Source: Microbacterium sp. SORGH_AS_0969 (GTDB lineage Bacteria; Actinomycetota; Actinomycetes; Actinomycetales; Microbacteriaceae). Taken from it: DNA of 64,000 nucleotides. The notes below the pieces were generated by a model. That model had not been told where the DNA came from. It made no database searches and was given only the letters and a program-made list of their open reading frames with translations. Location: NCBI RefSeq assembly GCF_030818255.1, contig NZ_JAUTAG010000001.1, forward strand, positions 2,170,001 through 2,234,000, written 5' to 3'. Positions 17,537 to 26,543 of the stretch are shown one piece after another. Each line of letters starts with the position of its first letter. Position 1 is the first letter of the stretch. Made by a program: the position numbers and the translations under genes.

Positions 17537-18805
17537 GTGGCATCCATCACTCTGAACAAGATCGTCAAGACCTACGACGACGGCTTCACCGCGGTCAAGG
17601 GCGTCGATCTCGACATCGCCGACGGCGAGTTCGTGATCCTCGTCGGGCCCTCGGGCTGCGGCAAGTCGACGCTGCTGCGCATGATCGTCGGACTCGAGGA
17701 CATCTCGGACGGCGAGCTGAAGATCGCCGACGAGGTCGTGAACGACAAGGCGCCCAAGGACCGGAACCTCGCGATGGTCTTCCAGAACTACGCGCTCTAC
17801 CCGCACCTGACGGTGTACGAGAACATCGCCTTCCCGATGCGGCTGAAATCGAGCGACCTCGACGACAAGGAGATCGACGAGCGCGTGCGTCGGGCCTCGA
17901 AGCTGCTCGAGCTCGACGAGCACCTCGAGCGCAAGCCCGCCAACCTCTCGGGCGGTCAGCGTCAGCGCGTCGCGATGGGCCGCGCGATCGTGCGCAACGC
18001 CAGTGCGTTCCTGTTCGACGAGCCCCTGTCGAACCTCGATGCGAAGCTGCGGGGGCAGATGCGCACCGAGATCGCGCGGCTGCAGCGCTCCCTCGGGATC
18101 ACCACCGTCTACGTCACGCACGACCAGACCGAGGCGATGACCCTCGGCGACCGCGTCGCGGTGCTGCGTCGCGGCGAGCTGCAGCAGGTCGCGAGCCCGC
18201 GCGGGCTCTACGACCAGCCGGTGAACCTCTTCGTCGCGGGCTTCATCGGCTCGCCGCCGATGAACTTCCTCAGCGGCACCGTCGACGGCGACGTGCTGCG
18301 CCTGCCGATCGCCGATGTGCCGCTCGACGACCGGCTGCGCAAAGCCGTCGAGGGGCGCGACCTCGTGATCGTGGGCGTCCGACCCGACGCGTTCGAAGAC
18401 GCCGACTCGACCGAGCGCGATCTCACGGGCGGTGTGACGGCGGAGCTCGACATCGAGATGACCGAGTGGCTCGGCGAGGTGCTCTACGCCTATGTGCCCT
18501 ATGAGACCGACGCCACGGTGAAGGACAAGCTGTCGGAGCTCGACCGCGACCTCGACGGCGAGAGCCTGCGCACCGAGCTCGTCGTGGCACTGGATGCCAT
18601 GAGCTCGATCCGCGCGGGAGACGCGGCGCGCCTGTGGTTCTCGCCCGACTCGCTGCACCTGTTCGACCCGGAGACGGGCGTGAACCTCACGCGCGACGAG
18701 GCGAAGGCCGAGAAGCTGGAGGAGGACGCCCGCGCGGCGCGCAAGCGGGCGCTGGAGCGGGCGAAGGAGCGCGCCGCCCGAGAGGACGCGTCGGCGTCGC
18801 GCTGA
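17537..18805 (+). CDS. Carbohydrate ABC transporter ATP-binding protein (UgpC/MsmK type)
   Basis: A 422-residue ATPase with Walker [10 protein letters not shown] at about 37-45, the Q-loop [19 protein letters not shown], signature [15 protein letters not shown], Walker [12 protein letters not shown] and switch His in [11 protein letters not shown]. The C-terminal third is the TOBE/MOP regulatory region of the CUT1 family. It ends in a Lys/Arg/Glu-rich helical tail and a tandemly duplicated stop region. A dedicated ATPase encoded with the permeases is notable, because many actinobacteria use one shared MsiK. GTG 17537 follows AAGGAGCG. Confidence 0.9.
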   Translation: MASITLNKIVKTYDDGFTAVKGVDLDIADGEFVILVGPSGCGKSTLLRMIVGLEDISDGELKIADEVVNDKAPKDRNLAMVFQNYALYPHLTVYENIAFPMRLKSSDLDDKEIDERVRRASKLLELDEHLERKPANLSGGQRQRVAMGRAIVRNASAFLFDEPLSNLDAKLRGQMRTEIARLQRSLGITTVYVTHDQTEAMTLGDRVAVLRRGELQQVASPRGLYDQPVNLFVAGFIGSPPMNFLSGTVDGDVLRLPIADVPLDDRLRKAVEGRDLVIVGVRPDAFEDADSTERDLTGGVTAELDIEMTEWLGEVLYAYVPYETDATVKDKLSELDRDLDGESLRTELVVALDAMSSIRAGDAARLWFSPDSLHLFDPETGVNLTRDEAKAEKLEEDARAARKRALERAKERAAREDASASR

Positions 18806-18825
18806 CGGGCGTCGGCGTCGCGCTG
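18788..18825. repeat. 21-bp-period tandem repeat over the ATPase stop
   Basis: GCGTCGGCGTCGCGCTG at 18788-18804 recurs exactly at 18809-18825. The first copy encodes the last residues of the ATPase and its stop begins in the following bases, so the second copy lies in the 3' untranslated region. It probably arose by slippage. Confidence 0.8.
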
Positions 18826-18833
18826 GGCGGGCC

Positions 18834-18909
18834 GAACTCCTGAGTAGCGGCACCTCGGGGGTCGGAGCCGCCGTCTACCCGGCTCTTTCGGCCGGCTTCT
18901 CAGGAGTTC
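18834..18909. repeat. Perfect 11-bp inverted repeat flanking a 54-bp spacer
   Basis: GAACTCCTGAG at 18834-18844 is the exact reverse complement of CTCAGGAGTTC at 18899-18909. The spacer has a further smaller stem (CCGGCTCTTTCGGCCGG, about 18879-18895). The structure sits between the ABC operon and the hydrolase gene and could be a terminator or processing structure; the function is unknown. Confidence 0.6.
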
Positions 18910-18948
18910 TGCGCGGTCTCGCTAAGCGCCCCGCCGTAGGCTGGGGCG

Positions 18949-19911
18949 ATGGGGGAGTGGCATCCGGACATGCTCGGTGAGGGCTTCGAGCAGCAGACGC
19001 TGCCGCTCGGGGACGATGTCGACGGAGAGGTGGTCGCCACGCTCGTGCGAGCCCGGCCGCACGCGGGGGCTCGCCTGTTCGGTGAGCTGCGCGATACCGA
19101 CGTTCTCTACGTGCACGGATGGTCGGACTACTTCTTCCAGACGGACCTCGCCCGGTTCTTCACCGACCGCGGCGCACGGTTCTACGCGCTCGACCTGCGC
19201 AAGTACGGTCGCAGTCTGCGATCCGACCTCGCGCCCGGATACGTCGCGTCTCTCGACGTGTACGACGCCGACATCGCCGCGGCGCTGGATGCCATGGCCA
19301 CCGTGCGCGAGGGGCGACGGCTCGTGCTCCTCGGGCACAGCACCGGTGGCTTGACGTTGACGCTCTGGGTGGCGCGGCATCCCGGGGTGGCCGATGCGCT
19401 CATCCTGAACAGCCCGTGGCTCGAGCTGCAGCTCGGCCCGCTCGGACGGCAGGCCCTCGCCCCGCTCGTCAACGCCCGCGCGCGATTCGACCCGCTGGGG
19501 ACGCATCCCGTCGTCGACCTCGGCTTCTACACGCGGGCCCAGCGCGAGCTGGGCACGCTCCCCGACAGCCCCGAGGGCTGGCGCCCGGCCCAGGGCTTCC
19601 CGACGCACCCGGGCTGGTTGGCCGCCATCATCGCGGGCCACGCGCGGGTGGCATCCGGTCTCGACGTCGGCTGCCCGACCCTGGTGCTGCTCTCGGCGCG
19701 ATCGACGGTGGCGCTCAGCTGGAACGACGCGATGCGCGAGACCGACTCAGTCCTCGTGGTCGACGACATCGCTCGAGCGGCGACCCGCATCGCCCGCACG
19801 GTAACGATCGCGCGGATCGACGGTGCCCTGCACGATGTTTTCCTCTCGGCACCGGGGGCGCGGGAGGCCGCGTACGCGGCGCTCGGGGCATGGCTGCGAG
19901 GGCTAGCGTAG
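18949..19911 (+). CDS. Alpha/beta hydrolase (serine lipase/esterase type)
   Basis: A 320-residue alpha/beta hydrolase resembling the lysophospholipase or monoacylglycerol-lipase group. The nucleophile elbow is GHSTGG (about residues 126-131), the oxyanion segment VLYVHGWSDYF precedes it, and ALDLRKYGRS is the family's conserved strand. The acid is probably in VVDDI and the His in GALHDVF. It starts 38 bases after the inverted repeat and ends 20 bases before the acyl-CoA synthetase, a context suggesting lipid metabolism. Assignment as MenH was considered, but the sequence and distance do not support it. Confidence 0.8.
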   Translation: MGEWHPDMLGEGFEQQTLPLGDDVDGEVVATLVRARPHAGARLFGELRDTDVLYVHGWSDYFFQTDLARFFTDRGARFYALDLRKYGRSLRSDLAPGYVASLDVYDADIAAALDAMATVREGRRLVLLGHSTGGLTLTLWVARHPGVADALILNSPWLELQLGPLGRQALAPLVNARARFDPLGTHPVVDLGFYTRAQRELGTLPDSPEGWRPAQGFPTHPGWLAAIIAGHARVASGLDVGCPTLVLLSARSTVALSWNDAMRETDSVLVVDDIARAATRIARTVTIARIDGALHDVFLSAPGAREAAYAALGAWLRGLA

Positions 19912-19931
19912 AACGCGATCGAAGGAGACCC

Positions 19932-21621
19932 ATGACCCTCACCGCCACCGAGCGCTACCGCGCCGCCCGTGACGAACTCCTCGCGGCGCGCACCGACCCC
20001 GACCGCGCGGCGGCGTTCACCTGGCCACGGTTCGAGGGATCCTTTAACTGGGCGATCGACTGGTTCGACCCGATGGCGCGAGGCAACCACGCTCCGGCTC
20101 TGATCGTCGTCGACGACGACGGCACCCACCACCAGCGCACCTTCGACGAGCTCGCCCGCCGATCGGACCAGGTCGCCGCGTGGTTGGCATCCCGGGGCGT
20201 CCGTCGCGGGGACGCGGTCCTGCTCATGCTCGGCAATCAGGTCGAGCTGTGGGAGGCGATGCTCGGCATCATGAAGCTCGGCGGCGTGATCGCGCCGACG
20301 ACGACCGCTCTCGGCGCCGGCGACCTCGCCGATCGGATCGAGCGGGCCGAGATCCGGCACGTCATCGTCGGAGCCTCGGATGCCGAGAAGTTCGACGACC
20401 TGCCCGAAGGTCTGGGCCGCATCGTGGTGGGCGGTCAGCACGCGGGATGGGCCGCGTACGACGACGCGTTCCTCGCCGAGGCGGACCCCGCGCGGCATCC
20501 GGAGACCCTCGCCGACGACCGCCTGCTGCTCTACTTCACGTCGGGGACCACGTCGAAGCCGAAGCTCGTCGAGCACACGCACGCGTCGTATCCCGTGGGG
20601 CACCTCTCGACGATGTACTGGCTGGGTCTCCAACCCGGCGACGTGCACCTCGCCATCAGCTCGCCGGGGTGGGCGAAGCACGCGTGGAGTCTCTTCTTCG
20701 CGCCGTGGATCGCCGGGGCCACCGTGCTCGCCCTCAACTACTCGCGCTTCTCGGCCGAGCGTCTGCTCGACGAGCTCGAGCGCGACCGCGTCACGACGTT
20801 CTGCGCTCCGCCGACCGTGTGGCGCATGCTGATCCAGGCCGACCTCGCCGGGCGTCGGGGGGCGCTGCGCGAGGTCGTCTCGGCGGGCGAGCCGCTCAAC
20901 CCCGAGGTCATCGCGACCGTGCAGCGCGCGTGGGGCCTCGACATCCGCGACGGCTACGGCCAGACCGAGATGACCGCCGTGGTCGCGAACAACCCCGGGA
21001 GCCCAGCTCGTGCCGGGGTCGATGGGACGCCCGCTGCCCGGGTGCCCCGTCGTGCTGATCGATCCGGTGACCGGAGAGCCGGCCGACGAGGGCGAGATCT
21101 GCCTCGACCTGTCGGTGCGGCCGCTCAACCTCATGACCGGCTACGTCGGCGACCCGGAACGCAACGACGAGTCCACCGCGAACGGTCTGTTCCACACGGG
21201 AGACGTGGCGCGCCGCGACGACCTCGGCACGATCACCTACATCGGTCGCACCGACGACGTGTTCAAGTCCTCGGACTACAAGATCAGCCCGTTCGAGCTC
21301 GAGAGCGTGCTCATCGAGCACCCCGCCGTGGTCGAGGCGGCCGTCGTTCCCGCCCCGGACGACCTGCGGCTGTCCGTGCCCAAGGCCTACGTCGTGCTCG
21401 CCGCGGGATTCGAGGCCGGTGATGAGGTCGCGATCGACATCCTCCGCTACGCGCGCGAGAAGCTCGCTCCGTTCCAGCGGCTGCGCCGCGTCGAGTTCCT
21501 CGAGCTCCCGAAGACGATCTCGGGCAAGATCCGCCGCGTCGAACTGCGTCAGCGCGAGGAGGCCGCGGTGCGCGGCGAGGTCACCCCGGTGGAGTGGCGC
21601 GACGACACGCTCCGGGGATGA
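19932..21621 (+). pseudogene. Acyl-CoA synthetase (AcsM type) with a frameshift
   Basis: An AMP-binding enzyme of the acetyl/medium-chain acyl-CoA synthetase group. The 5' frame from ATG 19932 has LLYFTSGTTSKPKLVEHTH and DGYGQTEMTAVVANNPGS. It then loses the frame near 20998-21010, and the homologous sequence resumes one base later as LVPGSMGRPLPGCPV, on through TGDVARRDD, YIGRTDDVFKSSDYKISP and the catalytic Lys motif KTISGKIRR. Removing one C from the CCC at about 21003-21005 restores a full protein of about 562 residues. It is either a true +1 frameshift or an assembly error; the absence of any other damage favours recent loss or error. The stop overlaps the SGNH start (ATGA). Confidence 0.88.
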
Positions 21622-22409
21622 CCCGGCGCGCGTGGACCATCGCGGCGTCGCTCGTCGGCGTCGCCGCGGTCGTCGCCGCGGCGCTCGTGCTCTCGCAGGG
21701 GGCGACACCGGATGCCATGCCGTCCGCATCCGCGACGTCGCCGTCGGTGACGCCCACGCGCACCTCGTCGCCGCGTCCCTCGCCGTCGGTGACGCCGACG
21801 TCGTCCCCGACGTCGTCCCCGACGCCGTCCATGTCGACCTCGGGGCTGTTGCGGATCCCGCGCGACGCGAAGGGGAACGCGCGCGTGCTCGTCACGGGTG
21901 ACTCGCTCGCGGCCGGATTCTTCGCCTCCACCGAGGCGCAGGGCTTCTCGTCCCTCGTCACAGGAGCGTTGGGGCGTGTCACGCCGACGACGGTGTCGCG
22001 CGCGCATCAAACCCTCTCGACGGTCGCGGGTGTCACCGAGGTCCCGCCCGACCTCGATCTGGCGGTGATCGAACTGGGGACCAACGATGTCGGCATCCCG
22101 ACCCCGCTCGCGGACTTCGAAGCGCAATACGGCGATCTGCTGGGGCGGATCCGCACGTCGTCGCCGGACGCTGCCCTGGTCTGCCTCGGCACCTGGACGC
22201 ACGACGGCGCTGCGTACGACGAGGTGATCGCGCGCTCCTGCGCGGCGAACGCCGGACGCTACGTCTCCCTTGCCGGTCTCTTCGCCGTGGCCGAACTGCA
22301 CGGGCCGGCCGGCCGCGACACCTTCGTCGGTACGGGCGACGAGTTCCACCCCAACGACGCGGGGCACCGCGCCATCGCCGACGCCGTCTTGGCGGTGCTC
22401 GCGCGCTGA
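21618..22409 (+). CDS. SGNH/GDSL-type hydrolase, membrane-anchored
   Basis: A 263-residue secreted or anchored esterase-like protein. A hydrophobic segment at about residues 7-26 is followed by a Pro/Ser/Thr linker (SPSVTPTRTSSPRPSPS region, about 38-72) and an SGNH domain. Block I is VTGDSLAAGF with the nucleophile Ser, the Asn block is ELGTNDVG, and the catalytic Asp/His block is DEFHPNDAGH. It is probably exported, with the linker spanning the cell wall. ATG 21618 overlaps the preceding stop. The substrate is unknown. Confidence 0.85.
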   Translation: MTRRAWTIAASLVGVAAVVAAALVLSQGATPDAMPSASATSPSVTPTRTSSPRPSPSVTPTSSPTSSPTPSMSTSGLLRIPRDAKGNARVLVTGDSLAAGFFASTEAQGFSSLVTGALGRVTPTTVSRAHQTLSTVAGVTEVPPDLDLAVIELGTNDVGIPTPLADFEAQYGDLLGRIRTSSPDAALVCLGTWTHDGAAYDEVIARSCAANAGRYVSLAGLFAVAELHGPAGRDTFVGTGDEFHPNDAGHRAIADAVLAVLAR

Positions 22410-22447
22410 TGGTTGCGCTCCGCACGCGGGGTGCCGAGAATCACGGG

Positions 22448-22855
22448 GTGAGCGTGATCCTGGATGCCGGTCCCTTCTTCCACGGAACGAAAGCCGCTCT
22501 GCGGGTCGGCGACCTGCTGACCCCCGGCTTCCGATCGAACTACCGCCCCGAGATCGTCATGAATCACGTGTACTTCACCTCGCGTCTCGACGGGGCGGGG
22601 CTGGCCGCCGAGATCATCCCGGGGGATGGACTCCCGCGCGTGTACGAGGTCGAGCCGACGGGCGAGTTCGAGGACGACCCGAACGTCACCGACAAGAAGT
22701 TCCCCGGCAACCCCACACGGTCGTTCCGCAGCGCCGCACCGGTGCGGATCGTCGCCGAGCGCGACGACTGGACCCGCCTGACCCCCGAGGCGCTTGAGAC
22801 GTGGCGACGACGCCTGACCGAGATGCGCGACGAGAACGCCGAGATCATCAACTGA
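22448..22855 (+). CDS. arr: NAD+--rifampin ADP-ribosyltransferase
   Basis: A 135-residue protein matching Arr along its whole length: GPFFHGTKAALRVGDLL near the start, the MNHVYFT segment, then YEVEPTGEFEDDPNVTDKKF and PGNPTRSFRS. Arr inactivates rifamycins by ADP-ribosylating the ansa-bridge hydroxyl using NAD+. His in FHGT and Asp in FEDDPN are in the positions of known active-site residues. The GTG at 22448 fits the usual Arr length; an in-frame ATG at 22409 overlaps the SGNH stop and is the alternative. It is chromosomal in context, with no integron or transposon next to it. Confidence 0.9.
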   Translation: MSVILDAGPFFHGTKAALRVGDLLTPGFRSNYRPEIVMNHVYFTSRLDGAGLAAEIIPGDGLPRVYEVEPTGEFEDDPNVTDKKFPGNPTRSFRSAAPVRIVAERDDWTRLTPEALETWRRRLTEMRDENAEIIN

Positions 22856-22864
22856 CCGCGCGGT

Positions 22865-23005
22865 TCACGCCGGCTCGGTCGTGCGGATCAATCCGCAGTT
22901 CACGCACGACCACGCGACGAGGAAGCGTTCGTCGTCGAGAATCTCGAACGACAGCGGGTCTCCGCACGTGGGGCACCGGCGCGGGTCGGGAGTGCGCTGA
23001 CGCAT
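22865..23005 (-). CDS. Small zinc-ribbon protein
   Basis: A 46-residue protein with CPTCGDPLSF and, 20 residues later, CVNCGLIR, two CxxC knuckles forming a zinc ribbon. The ATG is at 23003-23005. It is convergent with arr and divergent from the membrane protein at 23057. Such tiny ribbons are common in actinobacteria and have no known role. Confidence 0.65.
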   Translation of the reverse strand: MRQRTPDPRRCPTCGDPLSFEILDDERFLVAWSCVNCGLIRTTEPA

Positions 23006-23056
23006 GACACTCAGGCTACGCGCGGTGGCGCGAGAGAGGGTCGATAGGCTCGGGGG

Positions 23057-23353
23057 ATGCCGGACGCCCCTCGCCCCGCCGACGCGCGGACGCTCCACAT
23101 CGTGGCGCTGGTGCTTACGGTTCTCTCGGTCGTGGCGTTCTTCACGCTCACCGGCGGAGTGATCGACTACCTGATCATGATCGCGTGCGCGGGAGCGGCG
23201 GTGTTCTTCGCCATCCGGGGAGTGCTCCGCCCCGGGACGCTCCGGTGGGTGGTCCTCGCCGCCGGAATCGTGGCGACGCTCATGCTCGTGACGTCGCTCG
23301 GTCTGTTCGTCATCCGCGTGACGCGGGTGCTGACGTCCGACGCCCCGTTCTAA
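23057..23353 (+). CDS. Small membrane protein of unknown function
   Basis: A 98-residue protein with three hydrophobic helices (about 13-33, 36-54, 61-86) and little soluble sequence. I recognise no family. It starts at ATG 23057 and its last bases overlap the 3' end of the convergent RibD-like gene. Confidence 0.6.
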   Translation: MPDAPRPADARTLHIVALVLTVLSVVAFFTLTGGVIDYLIMIACAGAAVFFAIRGVLRPGTLRWVVLAAGIVATLMLVTSLGLFVIRVTRVLTSDAPF

Positions 23354-23991
23354 CGGGCGTAGGTGACGTGGATGACGCCGCTCTCGGCGACCTCCGACGT
23401 CACGCTGTAGCGCTGGTCGAGGCCGCGCAGACCGTCCCACAGCCGGTCGCCCTGTCCGAGGATCACCGGGCGGACGGCGACGTGCAGGTGGTCGACCAGG
23501 TCGGCCTCGAGCGCGGACCGAACGGTCGACAGCCCGCCGCCGATCCGGACGTCCGCGTCGCCGGCGAGTTCGCGCGCCCGGGCCACGGCATCCGCGATGT
23601 CCTCTGACGTGAACTCGAATCGCGTCCCGTTGTCGAAGGTGATCGGCGCGCGCTCCCGGTGGGTGAGAACGAGGACGGGAACGCGGAACGGCGGCTCGTC
23701 GCCCCACCAACCGCGCCAGTCGGGGTCGTCGGGGAACAGGTGGAGTCCGAACATGGCCGCCCCCATCACCTCGGCGCCGATGCCCTCGAAGTACGCCGCG
23801 GCGTAGCGGTCGTCGACCCCGGTGGTGCCGGCGCCCGAGGTGTCGCCGAAGACGCGGGCGCGGAACGTCCGCGTCGCCATGTAGTCCTCGACGAGCCGGC
23901 CCCAGTCCTCGCCCATGGGATTCTCGGCGGTCTGGTCGGCGGGCGCCGCGACTCCGTCGAGCGAGATGTTCAGATCGACGCGGACGGCCAT
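23350..23991 (-). CDS. Dihydrofolate-reductase-like (RibD C-terminal) protein
   Basis: A 213-residue protein of the RibD C-terminal/DHFR-fold family, presumably an NADPH-dependent reductase. Evidence: VRVDLNISLDGVAAP at the start, VFGLHLFPDDPDW-like and PVLVLTHRERAPITF in the middle, VRIGGGLSTVRSALEADLVDHLHVAVRPVILGQG for the nucleotide site. The ATG at 23991 follows AAAGGGG; a longer open frame to 24081 lacks a ribosome site. Proteins of this type are often annotated as DHFR but rarely make tetrahydrofolate. Confidence 0.82.
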   Translation of the reverse strand: MAVRVDLNISLDGVAAPADQTAENPMGEDWGRLVEDYMATRTFRARVFGDTSGAGTTGVDDRYAAAYFEGIGAEVMGAAMFGLHLFPDDPDWRGWWGDEPPFRVPVLVLTHRERAPITFDNGTRFEFTSEDIADAVARARELAGDADVRIGGGLSTVRSALEADLVDHLHVAVRPVILGQGDRLWDGLRGLDQRYSVTSEVAESGVIHVTYAR

Positions 23992-24159
23992 GGCATCCCC
24001 TTTGCGGAACCGGTCAGTGATGATGCGTGAATCGTACGCCGGTGGCCCTTCACCGCCGAAAGGGGGACAGACATCGGCCATGCTCCGCCGTACGGTGGAT
24101 CCCTTACTCGCTTCGACGACGCAGCGCTCCCCGCACGATCTGACCGTTCAGGAGCACCG

Positions 24160-24351
24160 ATGTCTCGCCCACGCACTGTCACCCACGCGTACCGAATGCC
24201 GGGCGGGTGGGAGAAGATCGATCGGCAGGCTCTCACCGCCGACCACGCGGAGGCGCTTCGCGGCGAGGGTTTTACTCTCGTCCGCGCTCGCCGCGGCTGG
24301 TCCGATACGCGGGAGATCTCGCTCAGCCTCTTCCTGGCGAAACACGGCTAG
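24160..24351 (+). CDS. Small hypothetical protein (63 aa)
   Basis: A 63-residue soluble protein starting at ATG 24160 and rich in Arg. I do not recognise it. It lies between the RibD-like gene and a second orphan gene, in a stretch that also holds an integrase remnant, so it may be imported cargo. Confidence 0.45.
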   Translation: MSRPRTVTHAYRMPGGWEKIDRQALTADHAEALRGEGFTLVRARRGWSDTREISLSLFLAKHG

Positions 24352-24495
24352 ACCGAGCGGCTCCGTGCCCCCGCGCGAGTCGCCGAATCGGGCAGTACCC
24401 GGCGGTGGCGAGCTGGCGGCTTCCGGGGTGGACCTGCGCGCAGAGCTGGTCGGCACCGCTACGCATGCTGCACCGCGTCCAACTACCATGGAGGC

Positions 24496-24822
24496 ATGAC
24501 CCCGCGAGACAGTCCGACTCTCGCCGATATGACGTCGTGGGTTCATCACTACGACGAGCACATCGCTGCCACGCCGGCTCGAGTGGTCGCGCACGGCGAT
24601 CCTACGCAGGAGGGCCCGGGGATCGTTCTTGTCTATCTGAAGTACGCGCCTGCGGCCGTTTACCTCCAACTCAACGCGAACGGCAAGTGGGCGGCCACCC
24701 TCACCGAGCGCACCGACGAGCTGACGGGCACATCGCTCGATCTCATCGGTCTCGGCGAAGAAGTCACGGCCGCGGGGCGGCTGTGCGCGTACCTGCAGGA
24801 ACGCACGGACGCACTCGTCTGA
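24496..24822 (+). CDS. Hypothetical protein related to the gene at 33132
   Basis: A 108-residue soluble protein without a known domain. Its C-terminal 70 residues follow the same pattern as the protein at 33132-33482: a V-Y/V-D-L strand, YLQ, a G-x-W strand, LxxLIxLGxEVT and a closing (C/A)(Y/F)L(Q/E) helix. The two are probably paralogues. The ATG is at 24496. Confidence 0.6.
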   Translation: MTPRDSPTLADMTSWVHHYDEHIAATPARVVAHGDPTQEGPGIVLVYLKYAPAAVYLQLNANGKWAATLTERTDELTGTSLDLIGLGEEVTAAGRLCAYLQERTDALV

Positions 24823-24887
24823 GCTCGCTGCTCGGCACATTCACCTGCCGACCTCGCTGCTCGCGGGCACGAGATGCGACGTGGCAT

Positions 24888-24983
24888 CCGCCGCGGCTGC
24901 AGTCGTCGTTCACGCTGAACACGTACGCCCACCTGTGGCCGTCCGTGGAGGACACGACGCGAGCGGCGACGGCGGACCTCATG
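24888..24983 (+). pseudogene. Tyrosine recombinase (phage integrase) C-terminal remnant
   Basis: About 30 codons read as a recombinase tail, with LQSSFTLNTYAHLWPSVEDT and then TRAATADLM. This is the catalytic-Tyr region (Tyr codon 24924-24926) of tyrosine integrases. The preceding R-H-x-x-R region and all upstream domains are absent, so it is an inactive fragment. It marks a lost or decayed integrated element beside the two orphan genes at 24160 and 24496. Confidence 0.75.
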
Positions 24984-25050
24984 ATCTCCTTCGCCGCTCT
25001 CGCGGACTGTCCGCGGGCTCCGGGCGGAAAGCCCGGCTCAGCGCGAATTC

Positions 25051-25542
25051 TTACCGATAGTTCGTGAACTGCAGATCCACGTCGAGGTCGGCGGCCTTCA
25101 GCAGGCGCTGAACCTCTTGCAGGTCGTCGCGCGACTTCGACTGGACGCGCAGTTCGTCGCCCTGGATCTGCGACTTCACGCCCTTGGGGCCCTCGTCGCG
25201 GATGATCTTGCCGATCTTCTTCGCTATCTCCTGCGAGATGCCTTCCTTGAGCGTGGAGGTGATGCGGTACTCCTTGCCGCTCTGCACCGGCTCGCCGCTC
25301 TCGAGGCTCTTCAGCGAGATGCCGCGCTTGATGAGCTTGGTCTGGAAGACATCGAGCACGGCGTTCGCGCGCTCTTCGGAGTTCGCTTTGATGACGATCG
25401 ACTCGCCGCTCCAGGCGATCGACGCGTCGGTGCCCTTGAAGTCGTACCGCTGCTCAACTTCTTTGTGAGCCTGGTTCAGGGCGTTGTCGGCTTCCTGTCG
25501 ATCGATTTTCGAGACGATGTCGAATGAGCTGTCGCTTGCCAT
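25051..25542 (-). CDS. YajQ family nucleotide-binding protein
   Basis: A 163-residue protein with the YajQ signature: [20 protein letters not shown] at the start, [13 protein letters not shown], and the closing [14 protein letters not shown]. It contains two ferredoxin-like domains. Family members have been reported to bind cyclic di-GMP or nucleic acid; which applies here is not known. It is a single-gene unit. Confidence 0.92.
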   Translation of the reverse strand: MASDSSFDIVSKIDRQEADNALNQAHKEVEQRYDFKGTDASIAWSGESIVIKANSEERANAVLDVFQTKLIKRGISLKSLESGEPVQSGKEYRITSTLKEGISQEIAKKIGKIIRDEGPKGVKSQIQGDELRVQSKSRDDLQEVQRLLKAADLDVDLQFTNYR

Positions 25543-25649
25543 TCCGCAAGTTTACAACCGCGGAAAATCAGGCCTCGGGGACTTGTGCTCGACGTCAATG
25601 AGAGCCACGCATACCGGGTGACGTATGGGGTGAGCCCTAGCCTCGGGCC

Positions 25650-26429
25650 ATGTCACGACGACGCGTCCCCCGCTTCCGCGCCGTACTGCTCTCCCTCATC
25701 GCGGTAGGGGCGCTACTGCCGCTCTCGGCGTGCGCGTCCGGATCCGGCCACGCGCCGCCCTCGGGAGCGCAGGATCCCGAGGTCGTCGCCGCTCGCACCG
25801 CAGCCGCCGGCGCGGAAGACGAGTTGCTGGCCGCGGCCGCAATGGGTGAGGTCATCTCGACGGGCGTGCAGGACTACTGCAAGCGCGGGTCGTACAGCGC
25901 ACCCTGGGGTCCCTTCGACCGGTACTACTGGTCGTGCGGACACGTCACCACCCGGGTCGTGTCGACCGACACCGCCGATCCTGCCGCGCTCATCGCCGGA
26001 TACCGCGCCCGTCTCGGCGACATCGGGTGCGTGCCCGACGAGGCCGCCTTCGACATGACCGCCCAGTACTGGCAGATGTACGGGGTGCCGGGGCACAACG
26101 CCAACGGCGACCCGTACTCCGTCGACGACCTGCCCGGCGGGACTGCCGTCTGCGCGGACGGACGCAGCATGGGGGTCGCGGTCCGCTCCGCGGCGGGCTT
26201 CGACAGGGGGACTTTCTTCACGTACGCCGAGGGCGACGGCGAGAAGATCACGGATCAACGCGTCGATGCGGCCCTGGTCCACGCGCGCGCTCCGGAACTC
26301 GTCGTCGTGCTGAGCACCAGCACCGGGTATCACAGCGTCCTCCGCAACGAGCCCGAGCCCGAGGACACCCCCGAGCCGGGATACTGCGCCTGCTACAGCG
26401 GCAATCCGTGTGACTGCCCGGGCGGGTAG
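25650..26429 (+). CDS. Hypothetical lipoprotein
   Basis: A 259-residue exported protein. The signal peptide ends in the lipobox LLPLSAC (about residues 22-28), followed by a Gly/Ser/Pro linker, a helical segment (VVAARTAAAGAEDELL) and a Cys-containing globular part. The C-terminus ends with a Cys cluster, YCACYSGNPCDC, which could bind metal or form disulfides. I recognise no family. Confidence 0.7.
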   Translation: MSRRRVPRFRAVLLSLIAVGALLPLSACASGSGHAPPSGAQDPEVVAARTAAAGAEDELLAAAAMGEVISTGVQDYCKRGSYSAPWGPFDRYYWSCGHVTTRVVSTDTADPAALIAGYRARLGDIGCVPDEAAFDMTAQYWQMYGVPGHNANGDPYSVDDLPGGTAVCADGRSMGVAVRSAAGFDRGTFFTYAEGDGEKITDQRVDAALVHARAPELVVVLSTSTGYHSVLRNEPEPEDTPEPGYCACYSGNPCDCPGG

Positions 26430-26543
26430 AGCGTGTTTCCGTGACACTCTCGGGTGCCGTGCGGGTGAGCCTCGAGGGGGCGTCGCGTCGGGTGATCCGC
26501 CGTCGTCTCCCATCGCCGTGGTTCAGCGTTGCCGTCGCACGGC

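Noticed and set aside
18949..19911. Assignment of the hydrolase as MenH
   Set aside because: It is a general alpha/beta hydrolase, is not in the men block and has no MenH-specific motif.
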